Source: Geobacter sp. (GTDB lineage Bacteria; Desulfobacterota; Desulfuromonadia; Geobacterales; Pseudopelobacteraceae). From it: DNA of 5,934 nucleotides. The position numbers and the translations under genes were made by a program. The stretch lies in NCBI GenBank assembly GCA_027346925.1, contig DAIERH010000150.1, positions 1 through 5,934 on the forward strand, written 5' to 3'. Of this stretch, positions 5,194 to 5,934 are shown one piece after another; position 1 is the stretch's first letter; each line of letters begins with the position of its first letter. Below the pieces are notes generated by a model. That model was not told the DNA's origin. It saw only the letters and a list, made by a program, of their open reading frames with translations, and ran no database searches.

Positions 5194-5934
5194 TTATCCT
5201 TTGTTTCTGAGATGTTCGACCAGCAGCCTGGCGGCGACAGGCAGGGCCTCCAGGGAGCGGACACAGATCTTCAGGTCCCGGTTGGCCCATGGTTCGTCAA
5301 GGATGATGGAACGGATGCGCAACCCCTTGAAGTAGGGCTTGGCGGCCCCCTTGGGCACGATGCCGATGCCCAGCCCTGCCTCCACCATCAGGCACAGGGC
5401 ATCGAAGCTGTTGACCTGGATGCGCAGCTTGGGGGTCCGGTCCAGTTCATGGGCCGCCCGGAGGAGCTGGTTGTGCACCGCACTCCCCACCGGCAGCCCG
5501 ACAAAATCATAATCAAGGGTTTCGCTGAGCGTGATCGAGCGGCGGCTGGCCAGGGGGTGCTCCTTGGGGGTTATCACGATCAATTGGTCGGAATGGTAGG
5601 GGAGGTACTCCAGGTCGTGGCGGTAGGCCCCCATGGTGACGATCCCCACATCGGTCGCGTTCTCGGCCACGGCATTGACGATAGCCTCGCTGATGTTGGC
5701 CTCCAGGTGGACATGTACCTGGGGGTGGGCGTTCATGAACGACTTGATCTCCGCCGGCAGGAACTGGTTGATGGAGGAGATGTTGGCGGAGAGCCTCACG
5801 TGGCCGCGCACGCCGCTGGCGTATTCGCTGATCTGGAGGGCGATGTTGTTCAGGTCGTGCAGTACGCCCCGCGCCAGCCCGAGCAGGGTGATGCCCGCCT
5901 CGGTCGGCACGACCCCCTTGTTGGTGCGCCGGAG
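5194..5934 (-). CDS. LysR-family transcriptional regulator (N-terminus beyond window edge)
   Basis: Partial gene: the frame is open to the right edge and ends at TAA (5196-5194). The first visible residues, LRRTNKGVVPTEAG, are the wing and end of a LysR-type helix-turn-helix domain, so about 50 N-terminal residues are missing and the GTG at 5910 is not a true start. A linker helix (LLGLARGVLHDLNNIALQIS) follows, then the two-lobed periplasmic-binding-protein-like effector domain from about GVRGHVRLSANISSINQFLP to the end. VEAGLGIGIVP near the C-terminal third is typical of the family. Such proteins bind DNA as tetramers and respond to a small effector; neither the effector nor the target gene is visible. 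It is oriented in tandem with the wHTH-MNT gene 97 bp downstream, with no terminator recognised between them. The target could lie to the right of the window. Confidence 0.9.
   Translation of the reverse strand, partial: LRRTNKGVVPTEAGITLLGLARGVLHDLNNIALQISEYASGVRGHVRLSANISSINQFLPAEIKSFMNAHPQVHVHLEANISEAIVNAVAENATDVGIVTMGAYRHDLEYLPYHSDQLIVITPKEHPLASRRSITLSETLDYDFVGLPVGSAVHNQLLRAAHELDRTPKLRIQVNSFDALCLMVEAGLGIGIVPKGAAKPYFKGLRIRSIILDEPWANRDLKICVRSLEALPVAARLLVEHLRNKG

Noticed and set aside
5908..5910. GTG as the start of the LysR-type gene
   Set aside because: The frame stays open to the window edge and the upstream residues LRRTNKGV are typical LysR helix-turn-helix sequence, so the gene begins outside the window.

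Overview
This is a GC-rich bacterial window, apart from a few AT-rich intergenic patches. It most likely comes from a Geobacter-like member of the Desulfuromonadia (Geobacterales). That guess rests on gene style: a GAF/HD-GYP phosphodiesterase beside a free-standing receiver, archaeal-type split LeuC and LeuD (427 and 175 residues) in a bacterium, and a candidate sigma-54 promoter. No rRNA or marker gene is present, so the taxonomy is inference.

Left part (1-1965, + strand): a two-gene signalling unit. A 457-residue GAF/HD-GYP protein, predicted to hydrolyse cyclic di-GMP, is followed 36 bp later by a 124-residue single-domain response regulator. A strong, apparently bidirectional terminator separates the unit from the leucine genes that run towards it.

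Middle (1976-4064, - strand): leuC then leuD, the two subunits of 3-isopropylmalate dehydratase. The 174 bp between them holds an imperfect terminal-inverted-repeat element of about 124 bp that looks like a small non-autonomous mobile element or dispersed palindromic repeat. It is transcribed as part of any leuCD message.

Right-middle (4076-5141, - strand): a two-gene nucleotidyltransferase/HEPN module of the MNT-HEPN (toxin-antitoxin-like) type. The first gene, read in full from 5096 to 4509, is a fusion of an N-terminal winged-helix DNA-binding domain and a C-terminal minimal nucleotidyltransferase. It is interrupted at codon 49 by one in-frame TAG and is otherwise open. The second gene, a HEPN protein of SAV_6107-like appearance, overlaps it by 23 bp. 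Just upstream are two tandem, nearly identical 21-bp units with a perfect 14-bp palindrome at their junction. They overlap promoter-like elements and look like the operator of the winged-helix protein. This broken or recoded regulator-antitoxin and its operator are the most interesting signal in the window.

Right end (5194-5934, - strand): a LysR-type regulator whose DNA-binding N-terminus lies beyond the window edge.

No tRNA, rRNA, CRISPR array or intact transposase gene was seen. No gene-free stretch exceeds 300 bases.
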